From NCBI GenBank assembly GCA_030619615.1, contig JAUXBC010000004.1:1-23520 (forward strand): DNA of 23,520 nucleotides, given 5' to 3'. Shown here one piece after another: positions 22,170 through 23,520 of the stretch. Every line of letters begins with the position of its first letter. Positions within the stretch are counted from its first letter, which is position 1. A model generated the notes under the pieces. It had not been told where the DNA came from, did not search any database, and saw only the letters and a program-made list of their open reading frames with translations. A program made the translations under genes and the position numbers. The DNA is from Dehalococcoidia bacterium. GTDB taxonomy: Bacteria; Chloroflexota; Dehalococcoidia; E44-bin15.

Positions 22170-23480
22170 ATGGCAGGGATTGTTTTCGGATGCATTGTTC
22201 CTCATCCCCCGCTCCTTGTCCCAGACGTCGGTGGCGGGAGGGAGCGGGAGATCTCGGCAACAACAGAGGCGATGGAAAGGCTCACCGAGAAGCTTGCTCA
22301 CCATCGCCCGGAGACCGTTTTCGTGATAAGCCCCCATGGCGCTTATTATCACAACGCTATGGGGGTAGCGACGGCGAAGTCCTCCCAGGGGAATATGCGT
22401 AGCTGGGGGGCGAGGGGCCCCGACTACTACTTCGACAACGACCTTGAGGCGGTCGCCGCCCTGGAGGAGGAGGCGAAGGCAGCCAACATCCCGCTGCGCT
22501 CCATTGGCGAGAGGGCATACGAGCTGGATCATGGCGTCCTCGTTCCCATCTATTTCCTGGTCAAAGGGATGGAAGGTGCCACCCTGGTGCCCCTGACCTT
22601 CTCCTGGCTCCCCCTGGAGGCCCACTTCGCCTTCGGACAGGCGATGAGGCGGGCTGCCGAAAAGATCGGGAAGCGGGTCGCCATTATCGCCAGCGGCGAT
22701 CTCTCCCATCGTCTGATTCCAAGCGCCCCTGCGGGCTACCACCCCGACGGGCAGGTCTTCGATGAGAAGCTCACCGCCGCCATCGAGGCCTATGATGTCA
22801 AGGCGATCATGACCCTGAACGAGGAGCTTGTCGAGCACGCCGGTGAGTGCGGGCTGCGCTCCATCGTCATCCTATTGGGCGCCCTTGAGGGCCTCGCCCT
22901 GAAATCGGAGGTGCTCTCCTATGAAGGGCCCTTCGGCGTCGGCTACCTCGTTGCCTCCTTCGAGGTGGGGAATCCAACGCACCCCCTGGTGCGCCTGGCG
23001 AAGGAGACGGTGGAAAGCTACGTCCACGCTGGAAAGGTCCCTACTCCCAGGGAGTTCACCCCTGAGATGAGGGAGCGGGCTGGCGTTTTCGTATCCCTGA
23101 AGGTGCGTGGCATGCTCAGGGGCTGCATCGGCACCTTCGAGCCGGTGAAGGCCAACGTCGCCGAGGAGATAGTCACCAACGCCATAAGCTCGGCGACCCG
23201 CGACCCCCGCTTCCCCCCAGTGACCCCCGCCGAGCTTTCCGACCTCGATTATAGCGTCGATATCCTCACCAGGCCCGAGCCTGTGGAGAGCAAGAGCGAC
23301 CTCGACCCTCAGAGATACGGCGTCATCGTGGAGTGTGGCGGGAGAAGGGGGCTACTTCTCCCCGACCTTGAGGGAGTGAACACGGTGGAGGACCAGATGG
23401 ACATCTGCCGCTCCAAGGCGGGCATCATGCCCGACGAGCCGGTGAAGCTCTACAGGTTTGAGGTGAGGCGGTATAAATAG
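22170..23480 (+). CDS. AmrB-AmrA fusion (MEMO/LigB-like domain plus AMMECR1 domain)
   Basis: A 436-residue two-domain protein. Residues 1 to about 265 resemble the MEMO/class III extradiol-dioxygenase fold, with possible metal histidines H12 (PHPPLL), H56 (SPHGAYYH), H121 (LDHGVLVP) and H180 (SGDLSH). Residues from about 270 form an AMMECR1 domain with the invariant LRGCIG motif at 316-321 and SSATRDPRFPPVTPAEL after it. In many genomes the two parts are separate genes beside the radical SAM enzyme; here they are fused, which argues for a stable complex. The ATG at 22170 has GGAGG six bases upstream. The substrate and product of the three-part system are unknown. Confidence 0.93.
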   Translation: MAGIVFGCIVPHPPLLVPDVGGGREREISATTEAMERLTEKLAHHRPETVFVISPHGAYYHNAMGVATAKSSQGNMRSWGARGPDYYFDNDLEAVAALEEEAKAANIPLRSIGERAYELDHGVLVPIYFLVKGMEGATLVPLTFSWLPLEAHFAFGQAMRRAAEKIGKRVAIIASGDLSHRLIPSAPAGYHPDGQVFDEKLTAAIEAYDVKAIMTLNEELVEHAGECGLRSIVILLGALEGLALKSEVLSYEGPFGVGYLVASFEVGNPTHPLVRLAKETVESYVHAGKVPTPREFTPEMRERAGVFVSLKVRGMLRGCIGTFEPVKANVAEEIVTNAISSATRDPRFPPVTPAELSDLDYSVDILTRPEPVESKSDLDPQRYGVIVECGGRRGLLLPDLEGVNTVEDQMDICRSKAGIMPDEPVKLYRFEVRRYK

Positions 23481-23501
23481 GATAGGGGTATCCGGAGGCA
23501 T

Positions 23502-23520
23502 ATGGACTTAGCTACGATAG
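23502..23520 (+). CDS. First codons of a following gene, cut by the window edge
   Basis: An ATG at 23502 preceded by CCGGAGG (three-base spacing) begins 21 bases after the amrB-amrA stop on the same strand. Only six complete codons, reading MDLATI, are present, too few to identify the product. Confidence 0.45.

Overview
The window looks like a chromosomal stretch of an anaerobic, moderately GC-rich bacterium. The best guess is Chloroflexota, Dehalococcoidia-like. This rests on gene content: an HspR-controlled dnaJ/clp operon, a thiolase-like/DUF35 pair, an Amr (AMMECR1-MEMO-radical SAM) cluster and a MenA/UbiA-type prenyltransferase. Lineage is an inference, because no rRNA or tRNA is present to settle it. 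Coding density is very high and genes sit in long runs with short gaps or 4-base overlaps. I see no insertion sequence, CRISPR array or tRNA.

Layout. (1) Positions 1-210, minus: 5' part of an unrecognised gene behind a near-perfect sigma-70 promoter and a 12-base LexA-type palindrome. (2) Positions 367-3810, plus: gatB, secG, an S-adenosylmethionine hydrolase-family gene and a UbiA/MenA-like prenyltransferase. gatB appears leaderless and the prenyltransferase appears to start at ACG. (3) Positions 3812-7855, minus (transcribed right to left): a YacL-like PIN-TRAM protein, ispD, ispF, cysS, a small membrane protein and a YbjQ-family protein. The order resembles the yacL-ispD-ispF-...-cysS block of Firmicutes, and the operon has a leader containing a terminator hairpin. 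(4) Positions 8053-12476, minus: a heat-shock operon dnaJ-hspR-clpC followed by a DedA/VTT membrane protein, with a 15-base palindrome over the -35 box. (5) Positions 12701-21028, minus: a seven-gene run comprising a thiolase-like protein, a DUF35 Zn-ribbon/OB protein, coaE, a CbbQ/NorQ-type AAA+ ATPase, an acyl-CoA-synthetase (ADP-forming) alpha-type protein, a NUDIX CoA pyrophosphatase and a 1062-residue VWA protein. (6) Positions 21139-23480, plus, divergent from (5): amrS and an amrB-amrA fusion, then the first codons of a further gene.

The most unusual region is (5). Enzymes that handle acyl-CoA, make CoA and destroy CoA are apparently co-transcribed with a MoxR-superfamily ATPase and a large VWA partner. 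The VWA partner carries about nine degenerate 37-42-residue helical repeats at its N-terminus. Known CbbQ/CbbO and NorQ/NorD pairs act on metalloenzymes such as Rubisco and nitric oxide reductase; no such client is encoded here. The thiolase-like protein lacks the usual nucleophilic cysteine, so its chemistry is probably not that of a classical thiolase.
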